From: Auanema rhodensis
Taxonomy: Eukaryota > Nematoda > Chromadorea > Rhabditida > Rhabditidae
Assembly (NCBI GenBank): GCA_964057225.1
Contig: OZ059894.1
Coordinates: forward strand, 744,001-808,000
Reading direction: 5' to 3'
DNA: 64,000 nt
Below, piece after piece: positions 1-11,600 of this stretch (position 1 is its first letter; the number at the start of each line of letters is the position of its first letter). Under the pieces are notes generated by a model that searched no databases, was not told where the DNA came from, and worked only from the letters and a program-made list of their open reading frames with translations. A program made the translations under genes and the position numbers.

Positions 1-13
1 CATGGTTACCATG
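1..13. other. Dyad CATGGT-T-ACCATG, once per monomer
   Basis: The two 6-bp arms are perfectly complementary around a single T. The motif recurs at the start of nearly every monomer and contains one GGTNACC (BstEII) site. Broken versions are themselves lineage markers: GGTTGCC in zone B, GGATACC in zone C, and CTTGG replacing CATGG in zone E. A single copy at about 8,621 reads CCACG in the right arm. The symmetry could suit a dimeric DNA-binding protein, but nothing in the sequence identifies one. Confidence 0.85.
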
Positions 14-25
14 CACCAATATCAA

Positions 26-41
26 TAAAAATTTGTTTTTA
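26..41. other. A-tract/T-tract dyad, once per monomer
   Basis: TAAAAA and TTTTTA are complementary arms separated by TTTG. Phased A- and T-tracts are known to favour intrinsic DNA curvature and influence nucleosome placement; that role here is inference. Three of the five independent one-base deletion types hit these runs: T5 to T4 at 1,409, 2,816 and 8,446 and separately at 19,357, and A5 to A4 in the monomer at 4,223. This is consistent with replication slippage. Confidence 0.7.
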
Positions 42-92
42 GACTAATATGGACATGGGGAATCTAATTTTGAAAACCGCATCTCTTTATCT

Positions 93-102
93 TTCACGTG
101 AA
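93..102. promoter_or_regulatory. Perfect palindrome TTCACGTGAA (first CACGTG box)
   Basis: This 10-bp perfect palindrome contains the hexamer CACGTG, the E-box/G-box core bound by many bHLH (and, in plants, bZIP) factors. It is present in nearly every monomer. Variants that destroy it are grouped: CACTTG in the zone D monomer called X, CACATG in a few zone E monomers (40,908, 50,765, 50,940, 51,116), and CAAGTG at about 4,317, 5,195 and 22,267. Binding is inference only. Confidence 0.5.
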
Positions 103-124
103 GCAGGTTACATACAAAGTGCAC

Positions 125-132
125 ATCACGTG
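125..132. promoter_or_regulatory. ATCACGTG (second CACGTG box)
   Basis: CACGTG lies at 127-132, 32 bp after the first box, and directly follows the palindrome GTGCAC (119-124). The 8-mer ATCACGTG also fits the RTCACRTG consensus of the budding-yeast centromere element CDEI, which is bound by Cbf1. That match is short and may be coincidental, since nothing else here looks like a yeast point centromere. Variants include CAGGTG (4,876, 5,404 and about 6,811) and GCACGTCAC (41,287, 42,695, 51,495 and 51,847). Confidence 0.5.
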
Positions 133-136
133 TACA

Positions 137-156
137 TTTAATTAGCATAAATTAAA
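137..156. other. AT-rich dyad TTTAATT-AGCATA-AATTAAA
   Basis: The 7-bp arms are perfectly complementary around a 6-bp spacer. The dyad recurs in most monomers. Common variants alter it: AAATTTAAG (zones B and C) and AAATTGAAG (zone A) change the right arm. In zone E the left arm and spacer change together, TTAATTAGCAT becoming TTAATAAGAAT. The GCATAAATT part (145-153) is also the template arm of the quasi-palindrome change described for zone E. Confidence 0.75.
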
Positions 157-157
157 G

Positions 158-165
158 TTCACGTA
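158..165. other. TTCACGTA, third and degenerate CACGT box
   Basis: TTCACGT here repeats TTCACGT at 93-99 directly. It lies 33 bp after the second box, which itself lies 32 bp after the first. The final G of CACGTG is A in the consensus. In at least eight monomers the A is G, giving a third full TTCACGTGAA. A TTCAAGTA form accompanies the GGTTGCC monomers of zone B. Confidence 0.7.
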
Positions 166-1935
166 AATTTCAAAGTCATGGTTACCATGCACCAATATCG
201 ATAAAAATTTGTTTTTAGACTAATATGGACATGGGGAATCTAATTTTGAAAATCGCATCTCTTTATCTTTCACGTGAAGCTAGTTACATACCAAGTGCAC
301 ATCACGTGTACATTTAATTAGCATAAATTAAAGTTCACGTAAATTTCAAAGTCATGGTTACCATGAACCAATATCAATAAAAATTTGTTTTTAGACTAAT
401 ATGGACATGGGGAATCTAATTTTGAAAACCGCATCTCTTTATCTTTCACGTGAAGCGAGTTACATACCAAGTGCACATCACGTGTACATTTAATTAGCAT
501 AAATTAAAGTTCACGTAAATTTCAAAGTCATGGTTACCATGCACCAATATCAATAAAAATTTGTTTTTAGACTAATATGGACATGGGGAATCTAATTTTG
601 AAAACCGCATCTCTTTATCTTTCACGTGGAGCAAGTTACATACCAAGTGCACATCACGTGTACATTTAATTAGCATAAATTAAAGTTCACGTAAAATTCA
701 AAGTCATGGTTACCATGAACCAATATCAATAAAAATTTGTTTTTAGACTAATATGGACATGGGGAATCTAATTTTAAAAACCGCATCTCTTTATCTTTCA
801 CGTGAAGCGAGTTACATACCAAGTGCACATCACGTGTACATTTAATTAGCATAAATTAAAGTTCACGTAAATTTCAAAGTCATGGTTACCATGCACCAAT
901 ATCAATAAAAATTTGTTTTTAGACTAATATGGACATGGGGAATCTAATTTTAAAAACCGCATCTCTTTATCTTTCACGTGAAGCGAGTTACATACCAAGT
1001 GCTCATCACGTGTACATTTAATTAGCATAAATTAAAGTTCACGTAATTTTCAAAGACATGGTTACCATGAACCAATATCAATAAAAATTTGTTTTTAGAC
1101 TAATATGGACATGGGGAATCTAATTTTGAAAACCGCATCTCTTTATCTTTCACGTGGAGCAAGTTACATACCAAGTGCACATCACGTGTACATTTAATTA
1201 GCATAAATTAAAGTTCACGTAAATTTCAAAGTCATGGTTACCATGCACCAATATCAATAAAAATTTGTTTTTAGACTAATATGGACATGGGGAATCTAAT
1301 TTTGAAAACCGCATCTCTTTATCTTTCACGTGAAGCTAGTTACATACCAAGTGCACATCACGTGTACATTTAATTAGCATAAATTGAAGTTCACGTAAAT
1401 TTCAAAGTCATGGTTACCATGCACCAATATCAATAACAATTTGTTTTAGACTAATATGGACATGGGGAATCTAATTTTGAAAACCGCATCTCTTTATCTC
1501 TCACGTGAAGCGAGTTACATACCAAGTGCACATCACGTGTACATTTAATTAGCATAAATTAAAGTTCACGTAAATTTCAAAGTCATGGTTACCATGCACC
1601 AATATCGATAAAAATTTGTTTTTAGACTAATATGGACATGGGGAATCTAATTTTGAAAATCGCATCTCTTTATCTTTCACGTGAAGCGAGTTACATACCA
1701 AGTGCACATCACGTGTACATTTAATTAGCATAAATTAAAGTTCACGTAAATTTCAAAGTCATGGTTACCATGAACTAATATCAATAAAAATTTGTTTTTA
1801 GACTAATATGGACATGGGGAATCTAATTTTGAAAACCGCATCTCTTTATCTTTCACGTGAAGCGAGTTACATACCAAGTGCACATCACGTGTACATTTAA
1901 TTAGCATAAATTAAAGTTCACGTAAATTTCAAAGT

Positions 1936-3342
1936 CATGGTTACCATGCACCAATATCAATAAAAATTTGTTTTTAGACTAATATGGACATGGGGAATCT
2001 AATTTTGAAAACCGCATCTCTTTATCTTTCACGTGAAGCAGGTTACATACAAAGTGCACATCACGTGTACATTTAATTAGCATAAATTAAAGTTCACGTA
2101 AATTTCAAAGTCATGGTTACCATGCACCAATATCGATAAAAATTTGTTTTTAGACTAATATGGACATGGGGAATCTAATTTTGAAAATCGCATCTCTTTA
2201 TCTTTCACGTGAAGCTAGTTACATACCAAGTGCACATCACGTGTACATTTAATTAGCATAAATTAAAGTTCACGTAAATTTCAAAGTCATGGTTACCATG
2301 AACCAATATCAATAAAAATTTGTTTTTAGACTAATATGGACATGGGGAATCTAATTTTGAAAACCGCATCTCTTTATCTTTCACGTGAAGCGAGTTACAT
2401 ACCAAGTGCACATCACGTGTACATTTAATTAGCATAAATTAAAGTTCACGTAAATTTCAAAGTCATGGTTACCATGCACCAATATCAATAAAAATTTGTT
2501 TTTAGACTAATATGGACATGGGGAATCTAATTTTGAAAACCGCATCTCTTTATCTTTCACGTGGAGCAAGTTACATACCAAGTGCACATCACGTGTACAT
2601 TTAATTAGCATAAATTAAAGTTCACGTAAATTTCAAAGTCATGGTTACCATGCACCAATATCAATAAAAATTTGTTTTTAGACTAATATGGACATGGGGA
2701 ATCTAATTTTGAAAACCGCATCTCTTTATCTTTCACGTGAAGCTAGTTACATACCAAGTGCACATCACGTGTACATTTAATTAGCATAAATTGAAGTTCA
2801 CGTAAATTTCAAAGTCATGGTTACCATGCACCAATATCAATAACAATTTGTTTTAGACTAATATGGACATGGGGAATCTAATTTTGAAAACCGCATCTCT
2901 TTATCTCTCACGTGAAGCGAGTTACATACCAAGTGCACATCACGTGTACATTTAATTAGCATAAATTAAAGTTCACGTAAATTTCAAAGTCATGGTTACC
3001 ATGCACCAATATCGATGAAAATTTGTTTTTAGACTAATATGGACATGGGGAATCTAATTTTGAAAATCGCATCTCTTTATCTTTCACGTGAAGCGAGTTA
3101 CATACCAAGTGCACATCACGTGTACATTTAATTAGCATAAATTAAAGTTCACGTAAATTTCAAAGTCATGGTTACCATGAACCAATATCAATAAAAATTT
3201 GTTTTTAGACTAATATGGACATGGGGAATCTAATTTTGAAAACCGCATCTCTTTATCTTTCACGTGAAGCGAGTTACATACCAAGTGCACATCACGTGTA
3301 CATTTAATTAGCATAAATTAAAGTTCACGTAAATTTCAAAGT
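1936..3342. repeat. 8-monomer derivative of the same HOR
   Basis: The order matches copy 1 for monomers 1-3. A single GGAGCAAG monomer (2,464) then stands where copy 1 has four (529 to 1,232), and the last four match again (2,640, 2,816, 2,991, 3,167). The unit is 1,407 bp, exactly three monomers less than 1,935. The loss lies between two GGAGCAAG monomers in copy 1 (529 and 1,057), as expected for unequal exchange between them. A third copy starts at 3,343 and runs three monomers before diverging at 3,871. Confidence 0.85.
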
Positions 3343-4749
3343 CATGGTTACCATGCACCAATATCAATAAAAATTTGTTTTTAGACTAATATGGACATGG
3401 GGAATCTAATTTTGAAAACCGCATCTCTTTATCTTTCACGTGAAGCAAGTTACATACAAAGTGCACATCACGTGTACATTTAATTAGCATAAATTAAAGT
3501 TCACGTAAATTTCAAAGTCATGGTTACCATGCACCAATATCGATAAAAATTTGTTTTTAGACTAATATGGACATGGGGAATCTAATTTTGAAAATCGCAT
3601 CTCTTTATCTTTCACGTGAAGCTAGTTACATACCAAGTGCACATCACGTGTACATTTAATTAGCATAAATTAAAGTTCACGTAAATTTCAAAGTCATGGT
3701 TACCATGAACCAATATCAATAAAAATTTGTTTTTAGACTAATATGGACATGGGGAATCTAATTTTGAAAACCGCATCTCTTTATCTTTCACGTGAATCGA
3801 GTTACATACCAAGTGCACATCACGTGTACATTTAATTAGCATAAATTAAAGTTCACGTAAATTTCAAAGTCATGGTTACCATGCACCAATATCAATAAAA
3901 ATTTGTGTTTAGACTAATATGGACATGGGGAATCTAATTTTGAAAACCGCATCTCTTTATCTTCCACGTGAAGCGAGTTACATACCAAGTGCACATCACG
4001 TGTACATTTAATTAGCATAAATTAAAGTTCACGTAAATTTCAAAGTCATGGTTACCATGAACCAATATTAATAAAAATTTGTTTTTAGACTAATATGGAC
4101 ATGAGGAATCTAATTTTGAAAACCGCATCTCTTTATCTTCCACGTGAAGCGAGTTACATACCAAGTGCACATCACGTGTACATTTAATTAGCATAAATTA
4201 AAGTTCACGTAAATTTCAAAGTCATGGTTACCATGAACCAATATCAATAAAATTTGTTTTTAGACTAATATGGACATGGGGAATCTAATTTTGAAAACCG
4301 CATCTCTTTATCTTTCAAGTGAAGCTAGTTACATACCAAGTGCACATCACGTGTACATTTAATTAGCATAAATTAAAGTTCACGTAAATTTCAAAGTCAT
4401 GGTTACCATGAACCAATATCAATAAAAATTTGTTTTTAGACTAATATGGACATGGGGAATCTAATTTTGAAAACCGCATCTCTTTATCTTTCACGTGAAG
4501 CGAGTTACATACCAAGTGCACATCACGTGTACATTTAATTAGCATAAATTAAAGTTCACGTAAATTTCAAAGTCATGGTTACCATGCACCAATATCAATA
4601 AAAATTTGTGTTTAGACTAATATGGACATGGGGAATCTAATTTTGAAAACCGCATCTCTTTATCTTCCACGTGAAGCGAGTTACATACCAAGTGCACATC
4701 ACGTGTACATTTAATTAGCATAAATTAAAGTTCACGTAATTTTCAAAGA

Positions 4750-5805
4750 CATGGTTACCATGAACCAATATCAATAAAAATTTGTTTTTAGACTAATATG
4801 GACATGGGGAATCTAATTTTGAAAACCGCATCTCTTTATCTTTCACGTGAAGCGAGTTACATACCAAGTGCACATCAGGTGTGCATTTAATTAGCATAAA
4901 TTAAAGTTCACGTAATTTTCAAAGACATGGTTACCATGAACCAATATCAATAAAAATTTGTTTTTAGACTAATATGGACATGGGGAATCCAATTTTGAAA
5001 ACCGCATCTCTTCATCTTTCACGTGAAGCGAGTTACATACCAAGTGCACATCACGTGTACATTTAATTAGCATAAATTAAAGTTCACGTAATTTTCAAAG
5101 ACATGGTTACCATGAACCAATATCAATAAAAATTTGTTTTTAGACTAATATGGACATGGGGAATCTAATTTTGAAAACCGCATCTCTTTATCTTTCAAGT
5201 GAAGCGAGTTACATACCAAGTGCACATCACGTGTACATTTAATTAGCATAAATTAAAGTTCACGTAAATTTCAAAGTCATGGTTACCATGCACCAATATC
5301 AATAAAAATTTGTTTTTAGACTAATATGGACATGGGGAATCTAATTTTGAAAACCGCATCTCTTTATCTTTCACGTGAAGCGAGTTACATACCAAGTGCA
5401 CATCAGGTGTGCATTTAATTAGCATAAATTAAAGTTCACGTAATTTTCAAAGACATGGTTACCATGAACCAATATCAATAAAAATTTGTTTTTAGACTAA
5501 TATGGACATGGGGAATCCAATTTTGAAAACCGCATCTCTTCATCTTTCACGTGAAGCGAGTTACATACCAAGTGCACATCACGTGTACATTTAATTAGCA
5601 TAAATTAAAGTTCACGTAATTTTCAAAGACATGGTTACCATGAACCAATATCAATAAAAATTTGTTTTTAGACTAATATGGACATGGGGAATCTAATTTT
5701 GAAAACCGCATCTCTTTATCTTTCACGTGAAGCGAGTTACATACCAAGTGCACATCACGTGTACATTTAATTAGCATAAATTAAAGTTCACGTAAATTTC
5801 AAAGT
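4750..5805. repeat. 3-monomer tandem duplication
   Basis: Two 528-bp units (4,750-5,277 and 5,278-5,805) share a monomer with CATCAGGTGTGCATTT, then one with GGAATCCAATT and CTTCATC, and then a third. GTAATTTTCAAAGACATGG ends the first two monomers in both units. The units differ visibly at position 14 of the first monomer (A or C) and by CAAGTG in the third monomer of the first copy. Confidence 0.8.
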
Positions 5806-6685
5806 CATGGTTACCATGAACCAATATCAATAAAAATTTGTTTTTAGACTAATATGGACATGGGGAATCTAATTTTGAAAACCGCATCTCTTTATCTTTC
5901 ACGTGAAGCAAGTTACATACCAAGTGCACATCACGTGTACATTTAATTAGCATAAATTAAAGTTCACGTAAATTTCAAAGTCATGGTTACCATGCACCAA
6001 TATCAATAAAAATTTGTTTTTAGACTAATATGGACATGGGGAATCTAATTTTGAAAACCGCATCTCTTTATCTTTCACGTGAAGCGAGTTACATACCAAG
6101 TGCACATCACGTGTACATTTAATTAGCATAAATTAAAGTTCACGTAAATTTCAAAGTCATGGTTACCATGAACCAATATCAATAAAAATTTGTTTTTAGA
6201 CTAATATGGACATGGGGAATCTAATTTTGAAAACCACATCTCTTTATCTTTCACGTGAAGCGAGTTACATACCAAGTGCACATCACGTGTACATTTAATT
6301 AGCATAAATTAAAGTTCACGTAAATTTCAAAGTCATGGTTACCATGAACCAATATCAATAAAAATTTGTTTTTAGACTAATATGGACATGGGGAATCTAA
6401 TTTTGAAAACCGCATCTCTTTATCTTCCACGTGAAGCGAGTTACATACCAAGTGCACATCACGTGTACATTTAATTAGCATAAATTAAAGTTCACGTAAA
6501 TTTCAAAGTCATGGTTACCATGAACCAATATCAATAAAAATTTGTTTTTAGACTAATATGGACATGGGGAATCTAATTTTGAAAACCGCATCTCTTTATC
6601 TTTCACGTGAAGCGAGTTACATACCAAGTGCACATCACGTGTACATTTAATTAGCATAAATTGAAGTTCACGTAAATTTCAAAGT

Positions 6686-6861
6686 CATGGTTACCATGCA
6701 CCAATATCAATAAAAATTCGTTTTTAGACTAATATGGACATGGGGAATCTAATTTTGAAAACCGCATCTTTTTATCTTTCACGTGAAGCGAGTTACATAC
6801 CAAGTGCACATCAGGTGTACATTTAATTAGCATAAATTAAAGTTCACGTAAATTTCAAAGT
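6686..6861. repeat. Isolated zone-D-like monomer in zone A
   Basis: This monomer carries AAATTCGTTTTTAG and GCATCTTTTTATC, the two substitutions that define the starting monomer (W) of zone D, 22.9 kb away. Unlike W it keeps GAAAACCGC and full length, and it has CAGGTG at the second box. It may be an ancestral form of W or a product of exchange. Confidence 0.6.
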
Positions 6862-7917
6862 CATGGTTACCATGCACCAATATCAATAAAAATTTGTTTT
6901 TAGACTAATATGGACATGGGGAATCTAATTTTGAAAACCGCATCTCTTTATCTTTCACGTGAAGCGAGTTACATACCAAGTGCACATCACGTGTACATTT
7001 AATTAGCATAAATTAAAGTTCACGTAAATTTCAAAGTCATGGTTACCATGAACCAATATCAATAAAAATTTGTTTTTAGACTAATATGGACATGGGGAAT
7101 CTAATTTTAAAAACCGCATCTCTTTATCTTTCACGTGAAGCGAGTTACATACCAAGTGCACATCACGTGTACATTTAATTAGCATAAATTAAAGTTCACG
7201 TAAATTTCAAAGTCATGGTTACCATGAACCAATATCAATAAAAATTTGTTTTTAGACTAATATGGACATGGGGAATCTAATTTTGGAAACCGCATCTCTT
7301 TATCTTTCACGTGAAGCGAGTTACATACCAAGTGCACATCACGTGTACATTTAATTAGCATAAATTAAAGTTCACGTAAATTTCAAAGTCATGGTTACCA
7401 TGAACCAATATCAATAAAAATTTGTTTTTAGACTAATATGGACATGGGGAATCTAATTTTGAAAACCGCATCTCTTTATCTTTCACGTGAAGCAAGTTAC
7501 ATACCAAGTGCACATCACGTGTACATTTAATTAGCATAAATTAAAGTTCACGTAAATTTCAAAGTCATGGTTACCATGCACCAATATCAATAAAAATTTG
7601 TTTTTAGACTAATATGGACATGGGGAATCTAATTTTGAAAACCGCATCTCTTTATCTTTCACGTGAAGCAAGTTACATACCAAGTGCACATCACGTGTAC
7701 ATTTAATTAGCATAAATTAAAGTTCACGTAAATTTCAAAGTCATGGTTACCATGCACCAATATCAATAAAAATTTGTTTTTAGACTAATATGGACATGGG
7801 GAATCTAATTTTGAAAACCGCATCTCTTTATCTTTCACGTGAAGCGAGTTACATACCAAGTGCACATCACGTGTACATTTACTTAGCATAAATTAAAGTT
7901 CACGTAAATTTCAAAGT

Positions 7918-8620
7918 CATGGTTACCATGCACCAATATCAATAAAAATTTGTTTTTAGACTAATATGGACATGGGGAATCTAATTTTAAAAACCGCATC
8001 TCTTTATCTTTCACGTGAAGCGAGTTACATACCAAGTGCTCATCACGTGTACATTTAATTAGCATAAATTAAAGTTCACGTAATTTTCAAAGACATGGTT
8101 ACCATGAACCAATATCAATAAAAATTTGTTTTTAGACTAATATGGACATGGGGAATCTAATTTTGAAAACCGCATCTCTTTATCTTTCACGTGGAGCAAG
8201 TTACATACCAAGTGCACATCACGTGTACATTTAATTAGCATAAATTAAAGTTCACGTAAATTTCAAAGTCATGGTTACCATGCACCAATATCAATAAAAA
8301 TTTGTTTTTAGACTAATATGGACATGGGGAATCTAATTTTGAAAACCGCATCTCTTTATCTTTCACGTGAAGCTAGTTACATACCAAGTGCACATCACGT
8401 GTACATTTAATTAGCATAAATTGAAGTTCACGTAAATTTCAAAGTCATGGTTACCATGCACCAATATCAATAACAATTTGTTTTAGACTAATATGGACAT
8501 GGGGAATCTAATTTTGAAAACCGCATCTCTTTATCTCTCACGTGAAGCGAGTTACATACCAAGTGCACATCACGTGTACATTTAATTAGCATAAATTAAA
8601 GTTCACGTAAATTTCAAAGT
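7918..8620. repeat. Distant copy of the 881-1,583 four-monomer block
   Basis: This 703-bp block repeats the marker series of 881-1,583 in order: TTTTAAAAACC with GTGCTCATC and GTAATTTTCAAAGACATGG, GGAGCAAG, GCTAG with ATTGAAG, and the 175-bp AACAATTTGTTTTAG/CTCTCACG monomer. The copies are 7,037 bp apart (40 monomers minus three deleted bases). It is followed at 8,621 by a monomer with a damaged first dyad (ACCACG). Confidence 0.85.
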
Positions 8621-11600
8621 CATGGTTACCACGAACCAATATCAATAAAAATTTGTTTTTAGACTAATATGGACATGGGGAATCTAATTTTGAAAACCGC
8701 ATCTCTTTATCTTTCACGTGAAGCGAGTTACATACCAAGTGCACATCACGTGTACATTTAATTAGCATAAATTAAAGTTCACGTAAATTTCAAAGTCATG
8801 GTTACCATGCACCAATATCAATAAAAATTTGTTTTTAGACTAATATGGACATGGGGAATCTAATTTTAAAAACCGCATCTCTTTATCTTTCACGTGAAGC
8901 GAGTTACATACCAAGTGCACATCACGTGTACATTTAATTAGCATAAATTAAAGTTCACGTAAATTTCAAAGTCATGGTTACCATGAACCAATATCAATAA
9001 AAATTTGTTTTTAGACTAATATGGACATGGGGAATCTAATTTTGAAAACCGCATCTCTTTATCTTTCACGTGAAGCGAGTTACATACCAAGTGCACATCA
9101 CGTGTACATTTAATTAGCATAAATTTAAGTTCACGTAAATTTCAAAGTCATGGTTACCATGAACCAATATCAATAAAAATTTGTTTTTAGACTAATATGG
9201 ACATGGGGAATCTAATTTTGAAAACCGCATCTCTTTATCTTTCACGTGAAGCGAGTTACATACCAAGTACACATCACGTGTACATTTAATTAGCATAAAT
9301 TAAAGTTCAAGTAAATTTCAAAGTCATGGTTGCCATGCACCAATATCAATAAAAATTTGTTTTTAGACTAATATGGACATGGGGAATCTAATTTTGAAAA
9401 CCGCATCTCTTTATCTTTCACGTGAAGCGAGTTACATACCAAGTGCACATCACGTGTACATTTAATTAGCATAAATTAAAGTTCACGTAAATTTCAAAGT
9501 CATGGTTACCATGCACCAATATCAATAAAAATTTGTTTTTAGACTAATATGGACATGGGGAATCTAATTTTGAAAACCGCATCTCTTTATCTTTCACGTG
9601 AAGCGAGTTACATACCAAGTGCACATCACGTGTACATTTAATTAGCATAAATTAAAGTTCACGTAAATTTCAAAGTCATGGTTACCATGAACCAATATCA
9701 ATAAAAATTTGTTTTTAGACTAATATGGACATGGGGAATCTAATTTTGAAAACCGCATCTCTTTATCTTTCACGTGAAGCGAGTTACATACCAAGTGCAC
9801 ATCACGTGTACATTTAATTAGCATAAATTAAAGTTCACGTAAATTTCAAAGTCATGGTTACCATGAACCAATATCAATAAAAATTTGTTTTTAGACTAAT
9901 ATGGACATGGGGAATCTAATTTTGAAAACCGCATCTCTTTATCTTTCACGTGAAGCGAGTTACATACCAAGTGCACATCACGTGTACATTTAATTAGCAT
10001 AAATTTAAGTTCACGTAAATTTCAAAGTCATGGTTACCATGAACCAATATCAATAAAAATTTGTTTTTAGACTAATATGGACATGGGGAATCTAATTTTG
10101 AAAACCGCATCTCTTTATCTTTCACGTGAAGCGAGTTACATACCAAGTGCACATCACGTGTACATTTAATTAGCATAAATTAAAGTTCACGTAAATTTCA
10201 AAGTCATGGTTACCATGAACCAATATCAATAAAAATTTGTTTTTAGACTAATATGGACATGGGGAATCTAATTTTGAAAACCGCATCTCTTTATCTTTCA
10301 CGTGAAGCGAGTTACATACCAAGTGCACATCACGTGTACATTTAATTAGCATAAATTAAAGTTCACGTAAATTTCAAAGTCATGGTTACCATGAACCAAT
10401 ATCAATAAAAATTTGTTTTTAGACTAATATGGACATGGGGAATCTAATTTTGAAAACCGCATCTCTTTATCTTTCACGTGAAGCGAGTTACATACCAAGT
10501 GCACATCACGTGTACATTTAATTAGCATAAATTTAAGTTCACGTAAATTTCAAAGTCATGGTTACCATGAACCAATATCAATAAAAATTTGTTTTTAGAC
10601 TAATATGGACATGGGGAATCTAATTTTGAAAACCGCATCTCTTTATCTTTCACGTGAAGCGAGTTACATACCAAGTGCACATCACGTGTACATTTAATTA
10701 GCATAAATTTAAGTTCACGTAAATTTCAAAGTCATGGTTACCATGAACCAATATCAATAAAAATTTGTTTTTAGACTAACATGGACATGGGGAATCTAAT
10801 TTTGAAAACCGCATCTCTTTATCTTTCACGTGAAGCGAGTTACATACCAAGTGCACATCACGTGTACATTTAATTAGCATAAATTAAAGTTCAAGTAAAT
10901 TTCAAAGTCATGGTTGCCATGCACCAATATCAATAAAAATTTGTTTTTAGACTAATATGGACATGGGGAATCTAATTTTGAAAACCGCATCTCTTTATCT
11001 TTCACGTGAAGCGAGTTACATACCAAGTGCACATCACGTGTACGTTTAATTAGCATAAATTAAAGTTCACGTAAATTTCAAAGTCATGGTTACCATGCAC
11101 CAATATCAATAAAAATTTGTTTTTAGACTAATATGGACATGGGGAATCTAATTTTGAAAACCGCATCTCTTTATCTTTCACGTGAAGCGAGTTACATACC
11201 AAGTGCACATCACGTGTACATTTAATTAGCATAAATTAAAGTTCACGTAAATTTCAAAGTCATGGTTACCATGCACCAATATCAATAAAAATTTGTTTTT
11301 AGACTAATATGGACATGGGGAATCTAATTTTGAAAACCGCATCTCTTTATCTTTCACGTGAAGCGAGTTACATACCAAGTGCACATCACGTGTACATTTA
11401 ATTAGCATAAATTAAAGTTCACGTAAATTTCAAAGTCATGGTTACCATGCACCAATATCAATAAAAATTTGTTTTTAGACTAATATGGACATGGGGAATC
11501 TAATTTTGAAAACCGCATCTCTTTATCTTTCACGTGAAGCGAGTTACATACCAAGTGCACATCACGTGTACATTTAATTAGCATAAATTAAAGTTCACGT

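Larger units (their letters stand above)
1..176. repeat. Reference monomer (monomer 1)
   Basis: This monomer serves as the coordinate frame for all others. In order it holds dyad CATGGTTACCATG (1-13), a dimorphic base at 14 (C or A across the array), an A-tract/T-tract dyad (26-41), a G-rich stretch CATGGGG (54-60), a CpG in ACCGC (78-79), palindrome TTCACGTGAA (93-102), a mutable CpG at 104-105, GTGCAC (119-124), ATCACGTG (125-132), an AT dyad (137-156) and TTCACGTA (158-165). Monomer 1 is a variant: it has GCAGG where most copies have GCGAG, and ACAAAG where most have ACCAAG. The phase is arbitrary, since the true unit boundary of a satellite cannot be seen. Confidence 0.95.
1..1935. repeat. 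11-monomer higher-order repeat, copy 1
   Basis: The unit is eleven monomers, 1,935 bp, with one monomer of 175 bp. Successive markers are GCAGG/ACAAAG (1), CGATAAA/GAAAATCGC/GCTAG (177), A at position 14 (353), GGAGCAAG (529), TTTTAAAAACC (705), TTTTAAAAACC with GTGCTCATC (881), GGAGCAAG (1,057), GCTAG/ATTGAAG (1,233), AACAATTTG with CTCTCACG (1,409), CGATAAA/GAAAATCGC (1,584) and GAACTAAT (1,760). The GCAGG/ACAAAG monomer returns at 1,936. Confidence 0.85.
1..8972. repeat. Zone A: 51 monomers
   Basis: This zone is marked by GATAAAAATTT with GAAAATCGC, by GCTAG and GGAGCAAG in place of GCGAG, by AACAATTTGTTTTAG, and by GTAATTTTCAAAGACATGG. It contains an 11-monomer HOR and its 8-monomer derivative, a 3-monomer tandem duplication and a distant 4-monomer recurrence. 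Four monomers are 175 bp (starts 1,409, 2,816, 4,223 and 8,446). The left edge is cut by the window. Confidence 0.8.

Noticed and set aside
24-29. AATAAA polyadenylation signal in each monomer
   Set aside because: The hexamer is expected in 32% G+C DNA and has no gene upstream.
32-42. TTTGTTTTTAG resembling a 3' splice site, with GTAAAT (163-168) resembling a donor
   Set aside because: Matches are short and AT-driven, with no coding context or transcript evidence.
71-87. CENP-B box in the TTTTGAAAACCGC region
   Set aside because: The core TTCG...A..CGGG pattern is not met in the consensus or in the rare TTTCGAAAACC variant at about 17,489.
125-132. Yeast-type point centromere based on the CDEI match ATCACGTG
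   Set aside because: There is no CDEIII-like element or single 80-90 bp AT core, and a point centromere is not a long tandem array.
44-148. Minus-strand reading frame of about 34 codons in each monomer, and a plus-strand frame of about 30 codons (49-141)
   Set aside because: They are short, end within the monomer, and repeat only because the satellite repeats. The 176-bp period shifts frame, so no longer protein can form.
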